From a virus: a DNA stretch of 64,000 bases. This document shows positions 1-8,023 of this stretch, in pieces. The notes under the pieces are model-generated. The model did no database searches. It saw only the letters and a list, made by a program, of their open reading frames with translations, and was not told the origin of the DNA. Position 1 is the stretch's first letter, and the number at the start of each line of letters is the position of its first letter. Position numbers and translations under genes: made by a program. The stretch is taken from IMG/VR virus record IMGVR_UViG_3300028394_002328, positions 186,001-250,000 of that record, one strand, 5' to 3'.

Positions 1-66
1 CCCTTCATTCCTGATACTATGCCCGATGAAATCTCTGAAACTATTTTGCGACACAGAACTGTGTAA
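1..66 (+). CDS. C-terminal end of an unidentified protein (partial)
   Basis: An open frame runs in from the left edge and stops at TAA 64-66, giving 21 residues ending ILRHRTV. It precedes clpA by 20 bases with a ribosome site between. Too little is visible to identify the protein. Confidence 0.45.
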   Translation, partial: PFIPDTMPDEISETILRHRTV

Positions 67-86
67 ATATTTAAAAGGAAACTAAT

Positions 87-2351
87 GTGAGTAATTCACC
101 CGAAATTGAAACTATCATTGAAAGGGCTATTGCCTTTGCTAAAGAAAAAAATCATCAATATTGCACAGTAGAACATCTGTTATTGTCTCTTATTAACTTT
201 CCACCATTCAAAAAGTGTTTAGTTAATTTTGGTGCAGATATTGATACAATGAACGATGAAGTGAATGCATATCTTAACGGAATGCATGCCATTGAATCTA
301 AAAATAATGAAACTACTCCAAGAAAAACCAATAGTTTAGAGCGTGTTATTAACCGTAGCGTAACACAAGTATTGTTTACAGGTCGTCGCCAAGTAACAAC
401 TATTGACCTTTATCTTAGTATTGCTAGCGAGGGTAATAGCCATGCTCATTATTTCTTGTTGAAATATGGTATTAATAAGGCTGAGTTCGTTCAACACTGG
501 CAGAAAACATATAAGGGTCAAGAATATACAGGTAATTTGTCTGACCAACAAGCAGATGAAATCTTAGAAGAATATACTATCAATCTTACTACACTAGCCA
601 AAGAAAATAAACTAGAACCTGTTATTGGTCGTAGCAAAGAACTTGATGATATTATCAATGTATTGGCTAAACGGTTTAAGTCAAATGTACTAATGGTAGG
701 TGACCCAGGTGTAGGTAAAACTGCTATTGTTGAAGGTCTAGCACAGGCTATCAACAATGGAGATATCCCCCAGTTTCTCAATGGTTATCAATTGTATTCA
801 CTTGAGATTGGTAGTCTACTTGCTGGTAGTAAATATCGCGGTGACTTTGAAGAAAAAGTCAAACATGTTATTGACGCACTTAACACCAAAAAGAAAGCAA
901 TTCTCTTTATTGATGAAGCACATACTATGCAGGGTGCGGGTGGTGCTAGCAATGGTAGTGTAGACTTTGCTAATATGATTAAGCCAGCAATTACTAAAGG
1001 TACACTTAAGGTTATTGCTAGTACTACTTGGGAAGAGTTTTACGAAAGTTTTGAAAAAGATCGGGCGCTAATGCGTAGGTTCTATCGTATTGGTATTGAT
1101 GAGCCAAGTCAGGATAGTACTGTTCGTATCTTGTCAGGATTAAGCACTAGGTTGAATGATTTCCATCAAGTAGAAATCACTGATGAAGCAATCAAAGCCG
1201 CAGTAGAAAGTTCAGGCCGTTATATTCATGACCGTAAAAATCCTGATAAGTCTATTGATTTGCTTGATGCAGCCTGTGCTAAACAGCGTGTATTGGGTAA
1301 TGAAGGTGCGGTAATTACTAAAGAACTTATCTTTGAACAAGTAGAAAAATATACTGGAGTACCTGCTGATAAACTAAAAGGTGATAATTTCAGTAAGATT
1401 CAGAACTTGGAAATTAATATCAAAGGTAAACTCTACGGTCAAAATGAAACCGTTGAAAAAGTCCTTGAGCGAGTATATGTTAGTTTTGCAGGTATTGGTA
1501 ATGATACTAAGCCTACAGCAAGTTTCTTGTTCTTAGGCCCAACTGGTACAGGTAAAACTGAACTTGCGAAATTGTTAGGTAAGAACCTTGATATGCCTTT
1601 ACTTAAGTATGACATGACCGAATATGGAGAAAAACATAGCGTTAGCAGTTTGATTGGACCTCCCCCAGGTTATGTTGGGTTTGGTGATAGTCAAGTATCA
1701 GGTGGTCGTTTGATTAACGATTTGAGTAAGAACCCACATAGTATTCTATTGTTTGATGAGGTAGAAAAAGCTCACCCAGATATTTTTAATATCTTTTTAC
1801 AAATGCTAGACGAAGGACGTATTACCGGTAGTAATGGTAAAGAAGTAAGTTGTAAGAATACTATTATTATCATGACCAGTAACTTGGGATCGAGTGATAG
1901 TGAACGCAATAACATTGGCTTTGGTGATCAAGAAAAAACAGGTGAAGATGACCGAGCGTTGAAAGAATTCTTCAAGCCTGAGTTTAGAAATCGTTTGGAT
2001 CTAGTATGTAAGTTTAACAAACTAGATATGTTGAGCATTAAGAAAATTGTTATTAAGTTTACCGAAGAACTTAAAAAGAGTCTTATTGATAAACATAACA
2101 TCACACTTAAACTTACTGAGCCAGTTATCACTTATTTGGCTGAAACAGGTTATGATAAGAAAATGGGTGCTCGTCCACTAGCCCGTAAGATTGATGAATT
2201 GATTCGTGTACCATTGAGTAAAAAGATTCTATTCAACAATATTAAAAATGCTAATGTTACAGCGGTATTAGAAGATTCTGAAATTGTATTCAACACTGTT
2301 CAAAAACTAGCAGCCAAGGTAAATGAGGATGGAATCATTGAAGTCAACTAA
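87..2351 (+). CDS. clpA: ATP-dependent Clp protease ATP-binding subunit ClpA
   Basis: AAA+ unfoldase that feeds substrates to ClpP. The 754 residues match the usual ClpA length. An N-domain (about 1-140) is followed by D1 with Walker A GDPGVGKT (near 205) and Walker B ILFIDEAH (near 272), then D2 with Walker A GPTGTGKT (near 484) and Walker B ILLFDEVEK. The ClpB/Hsp104 middle domain is absent. An IGF tripeptide near residue 609 sits where ClpA carries its ClpP-docking loop, so it should work with the ClpP encoded at 62605, and the N-domain with the ClpS at 59591. The start is GTG at 87, with AAGGAA upstream; an ATG overlapping it at 85 is followed directly by a stop. Confidence 0.95.
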   Translation: MSNSPEIETIIERAIAFAKEKNHQYCTVEHLLLSLINFPPFKKCLVNFGADIDTMNDEVNAYLNGMHAIESKNNETTPRKTNSLERVINRSVTQVLFTGRRQVTTIDLYLSIASEGNSHAHYFLLKYGINKAEFVQHWQKTYKGQEYTGNLSDQQADEILEEYTINLTTLAKENKLEPVIGRSKELDDIINVLAKRFKSNVLMVGDPGVGKTAIVEGLAQAINNGDIPQFLNGYQLYSLEIGSLLAGSKYRGDFEEKVKHVIDALNTKKKAILFIDEAHTMQGAGGASNGSVDFANMIKPAITKGTLKVIASTTWEEFYESFEKDRALMRRFYRIGIDEPSQDSTVRILSGLSTRLNDFHQVEITDEAIKAAVESSGRYIHDRKNPDKSIDLLDAACAKQRVLGNEGAVITKELIFEQVEKYTGVPADKLKGDNFSKIQNLEINIKGKLYGQNETVEKVLERVYVSFAGIGNDTKPTASFLFLGPTGTGKTELAKLLGKNLDMPLLKYDMTEYGEKHSVSSLIGPPPGYVGFGDSQVSGGRLINDLSKNPHSILLFDEVEKAHPDIFNIFLQMLDEGRITGSNGKEVSCKNTIIIMTSNLGSSDSERNNIGFGDQEKTGEDDRALKEFFKPEFRNRLDLVCKFNKLDMLSIKKIVIKFTEELKKSLIDKHNITLKLTEPVITYLAETGYDKKMGARPLARKIDELIRVPLSKKILFNNIKNANVTAVLEDSEIVFNTVQKLAAKVNEDGIIEVN

Positions 2352-3021
2352 GTCAATTATTGATAAGTACGAAGAACGGGATCATTACTATTATAACAAG
2401 TTTAAGTATCGGGCTAAATTTCATCTAAAAGGTATCAGGGTATCTATATACTGTGATGATAAAATAGAGTTACCTAATAGGCTAGATAGACCTCGATCTA
2501 AATTTTTTAAAGATTGGTCTGAAATTAACATTCAGCCAATTGAAAATTGGATAGATTGGCGCAATCTTAATAAACCAACTAAACTTATGACTTACCGTAT
2601 TGAGGGTAATAATATTAGTGTGTTTAGTAATGATTTAACTTTACTTGAATCATTGAAAACTTTAGGTGAAGAAATAGATATTCAATATACTGAAGTTAAA
2701 AATGTTTTAACTTATGTAGGTACTAAAACTTTTGTAAGAGATCCAAAGCATAAGTTTCGTATTCATCTTAAAGCAGTCAAGGTAGATAATAATGTATTAG
2801 ATAATTTGCGTAGTATGATTACTAATAATACATCTTTATACCCTAGTAAAGGATTTGAACATTGGCTATCTATAATGCCGCGAACATGGCGACATAAATA
2901 TACCAATGCGGCACATTTCATAGATTATGATGATGAAAGTATGTTGACTTATCTACTAATAGTACATGGCAATATATTTGGTAAAAAATATAAACTAGAA
3001 AAACGGCAACAGGCTGAATAG
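2323..3021 (+). CDS. Conserved-looking hypothetical phage protein, 232 aa
   Basis: Not recognised. It overlaps the end of clpA by 29 bases, so translation is probably coupled; ATG 2323 or 2329 could serve as start. The protein is basic and shows two similar stretches, KYRAKFHLKG near residue 28 and KFRIHLKAVKV near 146, suggesting a duplicated small domain. A tyrosine/aspartate-rich FIDYDDES segment lies near the C-terminus. No catalytic motif is visible. Confidence 0.75.
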   Translation: MRMESLKSTKSIIDKYEERDHYYYNKFKYRAKFHLKGIRVSIYCDDKIELPNRLDRPRSKFFKDWSEINIQPIENWIDWRNLNKPTKLMTYRIEGNNISVFSNDLTLLESLKTLGEEIDIQYTEVKNVLTYVGTKTFVRDPKHKFRIHLKAVKVDNNVLDNLRSMITNNTSLYPSKGFEHWLSIMPRTWRHKYTNAAHFIDYDDESMLTYLLIVHGNIFGKKYKLEKRQQAE

Positions 3022-3024
3022 AAT

Positions 3025-3032
3025 GATAAATA
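3025..3032 (+). promoter_or_regulatory. T4-type late promoter GATAAATA
   Basis: GATAAATA lies 20 bases upstream of the next ATG. It differs from the T4 late consensus TATAAATA by one base and recurs before other virion or packaged-protein genes in the window. Confidence 0.55.
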
Positions 3033-3051
3033 CTCTACAAACGGAGTGTTT

Positions 3052-3222
3052 ATGGCAAAGATTGTTGAGGATGCAATTGTAATCAAGTTTAGTAAAATTG
3101 TCAAAGACCATGAAGGCAAAGATGTTGTAGTTATTGCTAATAGAGAAATTCAGCAAGCACTAGAGCAGGTTGCTCAAGAACTTGTCGGCGATTCTATTGT
3201 AGTAGAAGTGGTTTCAGCGTAA
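3052..3222 (+). CDS. Small hypothetical protein, 56 aa
   Basis: ATG 3052 follows an ACGGAG ribosome site and the GATAAATA promoter. The stop overlaps the next start (TAATG). It begins MAKIVEDAIVIKF and alternates strands and helix (EIQQALEQVAQELV). No family is recognised. Position and late promoter suggest a virion or morphogenesis role (inference). Confidence 0.7.
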   Translation: MAKIVEDAIVIKFSKIVKDHEGKDVVVIANREIQQALEQVAQELVGDSIVVEVVSA

Positions 3223-3608
3223 TGAGCCAGGCTACTACACTTATTCTGTTACCTGAAACTGCCTATGTTAATCCAGGCAATGGTGCCCCATACACCGTAA
3301 CAGGCACTTCTAATCCAGCGGCTGCATATTACTTAGGCAACCGTGATTTACAAACAGTAGCCGTTAAATTAACTCAGGTAACAGGTAACATTGTTATTGA
3401 GGCTAGTCTAGCCACTAGTCCTACAAGTAGTGATTGGTTTCAAGTTTATATGCTAGTAGCAAATGCTAATGCTGCGCCTAACACAGCACCTGAATTAGCA
3501 AGCAATGCTAGCGTATATACAAACATCGAAGGGAATTTTGTTTACATGAGAGCCAAGATTGAAGATTTCAACTCTGGTATCTTACACTATGTAAAATTAA
3601 GTTATTAA
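3222..3608 (+). CDS. Putative virion protein, beta-rich, 128 aa
   Basis: No cysteine or catalytic motif is seen. The sequence is rich in Thr, Asn, Ala and Val with alternating strand patterns (TVAVKLTQVTGNIVIEASLA) and ends in an aromatic strand HYVKLSY, typical of small beta-sandwich tail or neck proteins of T4-like phages. Coupled by TAATG to the preceding gene under the same late promoter. The structural role is inferred from composition and position. Confidence 0.6.
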   Translation: MSQATTLILLPETAYVNPGNGAPYTVTGTSNPAAAYYLGNRDLQTVAVKLTQVTGNIVIEASLATSPTSSDWFQVYMLVANANAAPNTAPELASNASVYTNIEGNFVYMRAKIEDFNSGILHYVKLSY

Positions 3609-3634
3609 AAAACTGTAACAATAAGGAGATACAC

Positions 3635-3874
3635 ATGTCAACAGTTGATCAATTGAAAGAGCATTTTGATTCATTTTTAGCAGAGGATGCTAAATTTGAA
3701 AGTGGTAATGCCGCTGCAGGAACTCGTGCCCGTAAAGCACTGCAAGAAGTAGCAAAACTAGTTAAACAACGCCGTGGTGAAATCACTGAAGTTAAGAATG
3801 CTAGAAAAGAAGCTAAAACAGCGGTAGTTGAAGAAGTAAAGCCAGCTAAAGCTAAAAAAGCAAAAGCCGCTTAA
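3635..3874 (+). CDS. Histone H1/Hc1-like basic protein
   Basis: 79 residues. The N-terminal half contains an EDAKFESGN and AAGTRARKALQE pattern followed by KLVKQRR, which resembles the Hc1 histone-like family. The C-terminus is a Lys/Ala tail (KPAKAKKAKAA) like H1-type linker histones. Probable role: DNA binding or compaction, during infection or in the packaged genome. It has a good AAGGAG ribosome site. The family call rests on motif resemblance only. Confidence 0.7.
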   Translation: MSTVDQLKEHFDSFLAEDAKFESGNAAAGTRARKALQEVAKLVKQRRGEITEVKNARKEAKTAVVEEVKPAKAKKAKAA

Positions 3875-3877
3875 TAA

Positions 3878-4567
3878 ATGAAAACTTTGGTAGTAATTTC
3901 GGGTGGTTTCCATCCTTTTCATGCAGGACATATGGCATTGTATAACACTGCCAAAAAAACATTTCCTGATGCCGATGTAGTAGTCGGTGCTACTAATGTA
4001 CAAAAAGATAGACCATTTCCTTTTAAGGTTAAACAGAAATTAGCACAAGTATCAGGTGTTCCTCCTAAAAACTTTGTAGAAGTTACAAGACAGTTTTCAT
4101 CACAAGATCCTGAGATTGCTAAAAGAATCGGTGATCCTGAAGATACTATATTAATTTTTGTTCGTAGTGAAAAAGATAAAAACGAAGCACCTTTACCGTG
4201 GAGTTTAAATCCTGATGGTTCAGTGCCTGTTGGTAAAAGAACAGGTAAGCCATTAAGCAACTACTTACTACCTTATAAAGGAAATGAAAACAATTTAGAA
4301 CCATTGACTAAACATGCTTATATGGCATATTTACCTACAGTAGAGTTTGGACCTGGTATTACTAGTGCTACAGAGATTCGTAATGCATGGCCCACATTAA
4401 ATGATAAGCGTAAAACCGCAATGGTTATGAGTCTTTATCCTGCAACACAAAAGAATCCTGCATTAGCAGCCAATGTTGTTGCTATGTTAGATCAGGTTAT
4501 GGGTGCTGCTGATACTGCTGACACACTAAATGAAGATATAAATCAAGATTATTTAGAAGAAAAATAA
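3878..4567 (+). CDS. HxGH-type nucleotidyltransferase (cytidylyltransferase/NMNAT-like)
   Basis: The N-terminus ISGGFHPFHAGH contains the HxGH nucleotide-binding motif of the nucleotidylyltransferase superfamily, and ITSATEIR near residue 165 matches its (I/S)SxTxxR motif. These enzymes transfer NMP to a phosphate acceptor (NMNAT, CoaD, FAD synthetase and relatives). The substrate cannot be told here. At 229 residues it is longer than CoaD; the insert (about 90-150) and an acidic C-terminal tail are additional. It starts three bases after the Hc1-like gene with no strong ribosome site of its own. Confidence 0.8.
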   Translation: MKTLVVISGGFHPFHAGHMALYNTAKKTFPDADVVVGATNVQKDRPFPFKVKQKLAQVSGVPPKNFVEVTRQFSSQDPEIAKRIGDPEDTILIFVRSEKDKNEAPLPWSLNPDGSVPVGKRTGKPLSNYLLPYKGNENNLEPLTKHAYMAYLPTVEFGPGITSATEIRNAWPTLNDKRKTAMVMSLYPATQKNPALAANVVAMLDQVMGAADTADTLNEDINQDYLEEK

Positions 4568-4617
4568 TTTGACAGTATCCTCGTACAGTAAATAACTGTA
4601 TCATTTATGAGGATCAC

Positions 4618-5520
4618 ATGTCAGAAGAAAAAACAGTCCCTGTAGAAGAACTACAGGAAATTGCCGAGCAGGCACAACAAGAACAAACATCAGAAGAGAA
4701 GCCAGCAGAGCAAGCTCCACAAGCCGGTCAGGTTCAAGTTAATGTAGACTTCTTGCGTACTACAAGAGTTCATATTTCAATGCCATGCTATGGTGGTATG
4801 CTTACTGAATCTACATTTATGAGTTTCATTAAGTGGGCTAATACTGCTAGACAACTTGGCATTGATTGGACATTGGAAACAATGGTCAATGAAAGTCTTA
4901 TCAGCCGTGCAAGAAACACATTGACTGCTAAGTTTCTAGATATGCCTGATGCTACACATTTATTCTTTGTTGACGCAGATATTGGTTGGGAACCATGGCA
5001 TCTACTAGTATTGCTTAACCGTGATAAAGATGTTATTGGTGGATTGTATCCAATGAAAACTATGCCCATCAAATGGGTAGTTAATGGATTTGAAGGTGCT
5101 GAAGAAGGACCCGATGGATTACAAGAAGTTAGTAAAGCAGGTACAGGATTCTTGTTAATGAAGAAACATGTATTTGAAAAGTTAAAAACTCATCCAGCAG
5201 TTAAACAATACAAGAATGATATTGGACTTGATCCAAAATATGATCAGCACTTGAAAACTTATTTTGATACAGCGGTTCGTCAAAATCGTTATTATTCTGA
5301 GGATTGGACCTTCTGCGAAAATTGGCGTGATTTAGGTGGAAAGATTTGGGTAGACAAGCGTGTATTACTACGCCATAGTGGTAGTTATGTTTTCTGTATG
5401 GAAAATCAAGAACACTTACTTAAGACTGTTGGACCAATGTTCTTAGAACAACAAATGGCAACAGGATTAAAACTAATTGACAAAGACGGTAAAGAAGTTA
5501 CATCAATTAAGCCAGCATAA
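4618..5520 (+). CDS. GT-A fold glycosyltransferase-like protein
   Basis: After an acidic Gln/Glu-rich N-terminus (1-45) the protein has the beta-strand HISMPCYGG, an Arg-rich SLISRARNTL segment and the acidic FFVDADIGW (near 118), which matches the DxD metal/sugar-nucleotide site of GT-A enzymes. GTGFLLM and YSEDWTFCENWRD later resemble their acceptor-side elements. It may decorate virion proteins or DNA; the acceptor is unknown. The gene ends at a strong terminator. Confidence 0.7.
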   Translation: MSEEKTVPVEELQEIAEQAQQEQTSEEKPAEQAPQAGQVQVNVDFLRTTRVHISMPCYGGMLTESTFMSFIKWANTARQLGIDWTLETMVNESLISRARNTLTAKFLDMPDATHLFFVDADIGWEPWHLLVLLNRDKDVIGGLYPMKTMPIKWVVNGFEGAEEGPDGLQEVSKAGTGFLLMKKHVFEKLKTHPAVKQYKNDIGLDPKYDQHLKTYFDTAVRQNRYYSEDWTFCENWRDLGGKIWVDKRVLLRHSGSYVFCMENQEHLLKTVGPMFLEQQMATGLKLIDKDGKEVTSIKPA

Positions 5521-5544
5521 AAAGGGGGCTTAAGCCCCTTTTTT
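5518..5544 (+). terminator. Rho-independent terminator
   Basis: A perfect palindrome GGGGCTTAAGCCCC is followed by six T and begins right after the stop codon of the glycosyltransferase gene. Confidence 0.85.
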
Positions 5545-5558
5545 AATAATTGAGTCCA

Positions 5559-5566
5559 GATAAATA
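5559..5566 (+). promoter_or_regulatory. T4-type late promoter GATAAATA
   Basis: GATAAATA ends 5 bases before ATG 5572, just beyond a terminator. The spacing leaves almost no leader, so the mRNA may start within a few bases of the start codon. Confidence 0.6.
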
Positions 5567-5571
5567 TATAC

Positions 5572-6564
5572 ATGGACATTAAAACACTAGAATCATTTAA
5601 GTTATCGGATGCAGTAACATTCCATAACCAATTAAATCCTAAATTATTTGTAGGTCAAAAATTACTACCACAGGTAAAAAAGCAATTATTATTAATCGCA
5701 AAGGATTTCACTGATAATTTAGGTATACAAAACTTAAACATTAAAGATATTACTGTATCAGGATCCAACGCAGCATATAGTTATACACCACATAGTGATT
5801 TAGATTTACATATTATAGTAGATATGAGTAATATGAACAATGATGATGTATACCGTGAGTTGTTTAATGCCAAGAAAACTATTTACAATGATTCACATAA
5901 CATTACTGTACATGGTATTCCTGTAGAGTTATATGTACAAGATGAAGCCGAACCTGTAAAAAGTTTAGGTGAGTATAGTTTATTACAAGATAAATGGTTA
6001 AGATATCCCACTAAGCGCAGAGCAAACTTAGACCAAAACGCAACTAAAGCCAAATTTGACAAATTAGAAAAATTAATTCATTTAGCATTAAGATCAAAAA
6101 ACTTAAAAAAAATATTAGAAGTATTAAAGACTATCAAGCGATATAGACAAGCAGGGTTAGAGAAAGGTGGTGAATTTGGTCCTGAGAATTTAGCGTTTAA
6201 AGCATTGCGTAGTCAGGGGCTAATTACTAAACTATACGCATTAAGGGATCGGTTACATAGTGAAAAGTTAACGATTGAAACTATGTATCAGGATATAGAT
6301 GAAGATTCTCCAATGCAATTTGCTGCTGAAAAGACACCACCAATAAATCCATATGGTGGACTAAAAGATAGACAGTATCGCGGGGGAATATCAGAAGCAA
6401 GTGGGTATATTCCAAGTGAAAAAGAGAAAAATGATCCTCGGTGGAAAACCGGATTAACGGTGGATGTGAAACCTAATTCTATTAAAAAGAATGCCAAAGC
6501 ATTTGGGTTTAATACTAGTAGAGCGGGTATTCCACCTACATTAAAACCTTCAGGTGAAATATGA
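5572..6564 (+). CDS. Pol beta-type nucleotidyltransferase, candidate packaged protein
   Basis: 330 residues. The core holds SGSNAAYSYTPHSDLDLHI (about 63-81), the GS...DxD signature of the DNA polymerase beta nucleotidyltransferase superfamily (GrpB, MNT and OAS-like enzymes), with a further acidic strand at VELYVQDE. A Lys-rich helical domain follows. The C-terminus is separate: an ISEASGYIP junction leads into a segment with DPRW, LTVDVKP and NAKAFGF. ISE followed by A resembles a (L/I)xE prohead-protease site. The N-terminus MDIKTLESF is a weak match to the capsid-targeting pattern. Substrate unknown. Confidence 0.75.
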   Translation: MDIKTLESFKLSDAVTFHNQLNPKLFVGQKLLPQVKKQLLLIAKDFTDNLGIQNLNIKDITVSGSNAAYSYTPHSDLDLHIIVDMSNMNNDDVYRELFNAKKTIYNDSHNITVHGIPVELYVQDEAEPVKSLGEYSLLQDKWLRYPTKRRANLDQNATKAKFDKLEKLIHLALRSKNLKKILEVLKTIKRYRQAGLEKGGEFGPENLAFKALRSQGLITKLYALRDRLHSEKLTIETMYQDIDEDSPMQFAAEKTPPINPYGGLKDRQYRGGISEASGYIPSEKEKNDPRWKTGLTVDVKPNSIKKNAKAFGFNTSRAGIPPTLKPSGEI

Positions 6565-6770
6565 CAGTAACATTCTCAGGTGGAGTTAGAATAGCAGGTG
6601 GAACCACATTCTCTCCTCCCGTATCTTCATTGCCAATTAAAAGTGTTATCTTTTCGGATATGGAAGTAATCTCAACATCGTTATTAATGCTAAATACAAG
6701 ATTAACAACTACATTGAGTATTACACCGGCAAAAAGTTATGCTCAATCAATATTATTCGGGAGCGATTAA
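6561..6770 (+). CDS. Small hypothetical virion protein, 69 aa
   Basis: ATGA overlap with the preceding gene. The protein is Thr/Ser-rich and hydrophobic, starting MTVTFSGGVRIAGG, an opening resembling those of neighbouring adhesin genes. No known domain. Probably a small tail or adhesin-associated protein by position. Confidence 0.6.
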   Translation: MTVTFSGGVRIAGGTTFSPPVSSLPIKSVIFSDMEVISTSLLMLNTRLTTTLSITPAKSYAQSILFGSD

Positions 6771-7142
6771 ATGGCCAATCCAAATATTCTAGCGGCAACA
6801 ACTATAACAGGGAATACCACCTATTTGATTCCCGCTAATACAAGTGTCAATACATGGACCGCATTGACACCATCAGCAAATACTGTACATAAAATTGAAA
6901 ATATAACTGTTTCAAATGTTACTGGTAATGCAGTACCAATAACTCTTTCAATTAATAGTGCTATTAGTGGTGGTGGTACAGCGTATAGAATAGCATATCA
7001 AATTAGTGTACCATCAAATGCGTCATTGATTCTAACAGATAAAACTACATCATTTTATGTAACAGAAACTCAGAGTGTGGTAGCCACAGTAGGAACAGCC
7101 AGCGCACTGGAATTAGTAGCAAGTTACGAAGCTATAACCTAA
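6771..7142 (+). CDS. Putative tail/receptor-binding beta protein, 123 aa
   Basis: Composition (Thr, Asn, Ser, Ala, Val) and repeated beta strands such as VHKIENITVSNVTGNAVPI suggest a single beta-sandwich. It is the first of a co-directional series of adhesin-like genes that runs to 16575. No cysteine and no catalytic motif. Confidence 0.6.
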   Translation: MANPNILAATTITGNTTYLIPANTSVNTWTALTPSANTVHKIENITVSNVTGNAVPITLSINSAISGGGTAYRIAYQISVPSNASLILTDKTTSFYVTETQSVVATVGTASALELVASYEAIT

Positions 7143-7149
7143 TCTAACA

Positions 7150-8013
7150 ATGTCACAGCGTTATACTGGCGGAATACTTTCAGCAGCATTAACTGGTTTG
7201 AATTCGCCAGTTACCACTGTTGAGTATTTGGTTGTCGCTGGTGGTGGCGGGGGTGGACGTGAAACTAATACTTCGGGTGTCGGTGGCGGTGGTGGTGCGG
7301 GTGGTTTACTAACTGCAACAGGGTTTTCTATAACAGTTGGAACTTCTTACACCGTTACGATTGGTGCTGGCGGTGCAGGGCTAAATACTTCGACAGGTGC
7401 AGTTGGAAACAACGGCTCTAATTCTGTTTTTGGTTCTATTACCGCAATTGCTGGTGGTGGCGGTGGAGGAACGACTTTACAAGCGGGTAATACTGGCGGT
7501 TCAGGTGGTGGTGGATCAATTTTTGGCGGTGGAGGTGCGGCTGGAACGGCTGGACAAGGTAATGCTGGCGGAACACACAACACAACTTATAACTCTGCTG
7601 GTGGTGGTGGTGGCGCAGGTTCAGTAGGCGGTAATGCTGGCGCTTATGGTGGTGGCTCTGGTGGGACAGGATTAAGTTCATCCATATCTGGCACACAAGT
7701 TCAGTACGCTGGCGGCGGCGGCGGCGCTACTACTTTAACAAACGCTTCTTTGGGTGGTGGTGGCGGGGGTGGTAATGGTGCGCTCTACTCAGCATCATCG
7801 TTCGGTGGTGGTGGTTTAGCCAATACAGGTGGTGGTGGCGGTGGGGGTTCAAATGGCCCTGCACCATCAGGCTCAGGAGGCTCTGGCATAGTCATCATCC
7901 GTTACCCATCATATCTAGCCTCGGCAACATCAACGACTGGAAGCCCACAAACATACATAGATGGCAGTTGGCGAGTGTATGTATGGGTAAGTAGTGGTAC
8001 AATAACTTTTTAA
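7150..8013 (+). CDS. Glycine-rich tail adhesin
   Basis: 287 residues. After a short N-terminus it carries one glycine-rich module opening with VEYLVVAGGGGGG and closing with GSGIVIIRYP, then a short beta tail ending SSGTITF. Such modules are known from phage receptor-binding adhesins, where polyglycine helices pack in a bundle and exposed loops bind the host. The closing motif, the VYVWVSSGTITF end and several DNA stretches recur in the neighbouring genes, which would favour recombination. Confidence 0.75.
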   Translation: MSQRYTGGILSAALTGLNSPVTTVEYLVVAGGGGGGRETNTSGVGGGGGAGGLLTATGFSITVGTSYTVTIGAGGAGLNTSTGAVGNNGSNSVFGSITAIAGGGGGGTTLQAGNTGGSGGGGSIFGGGGAAGTAGQGNAGGTHNTTYNSAGGGGGAGSVGGNAGAYGGGSGGTGLSSSISGTQVQYAGGGGGATTLTNASLGGGGGGGNGALYSASSFGGGGLANTGGGGGGGSNGPAPSGSGGSGIVIIRYPSYLASATSTTGSPQTYIDGSWRVYVWVSSGTITF

Positions 8014-8023
8014 GAATATAACA

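Noticed and set aside
4569-4600. TTGACA before the glycosyltransferase gene at 4618
   Set aside because: No -10 box at proper spacing; a small inverted repeat TACAGT-AAATA-ACTGTA is present but unsupported.
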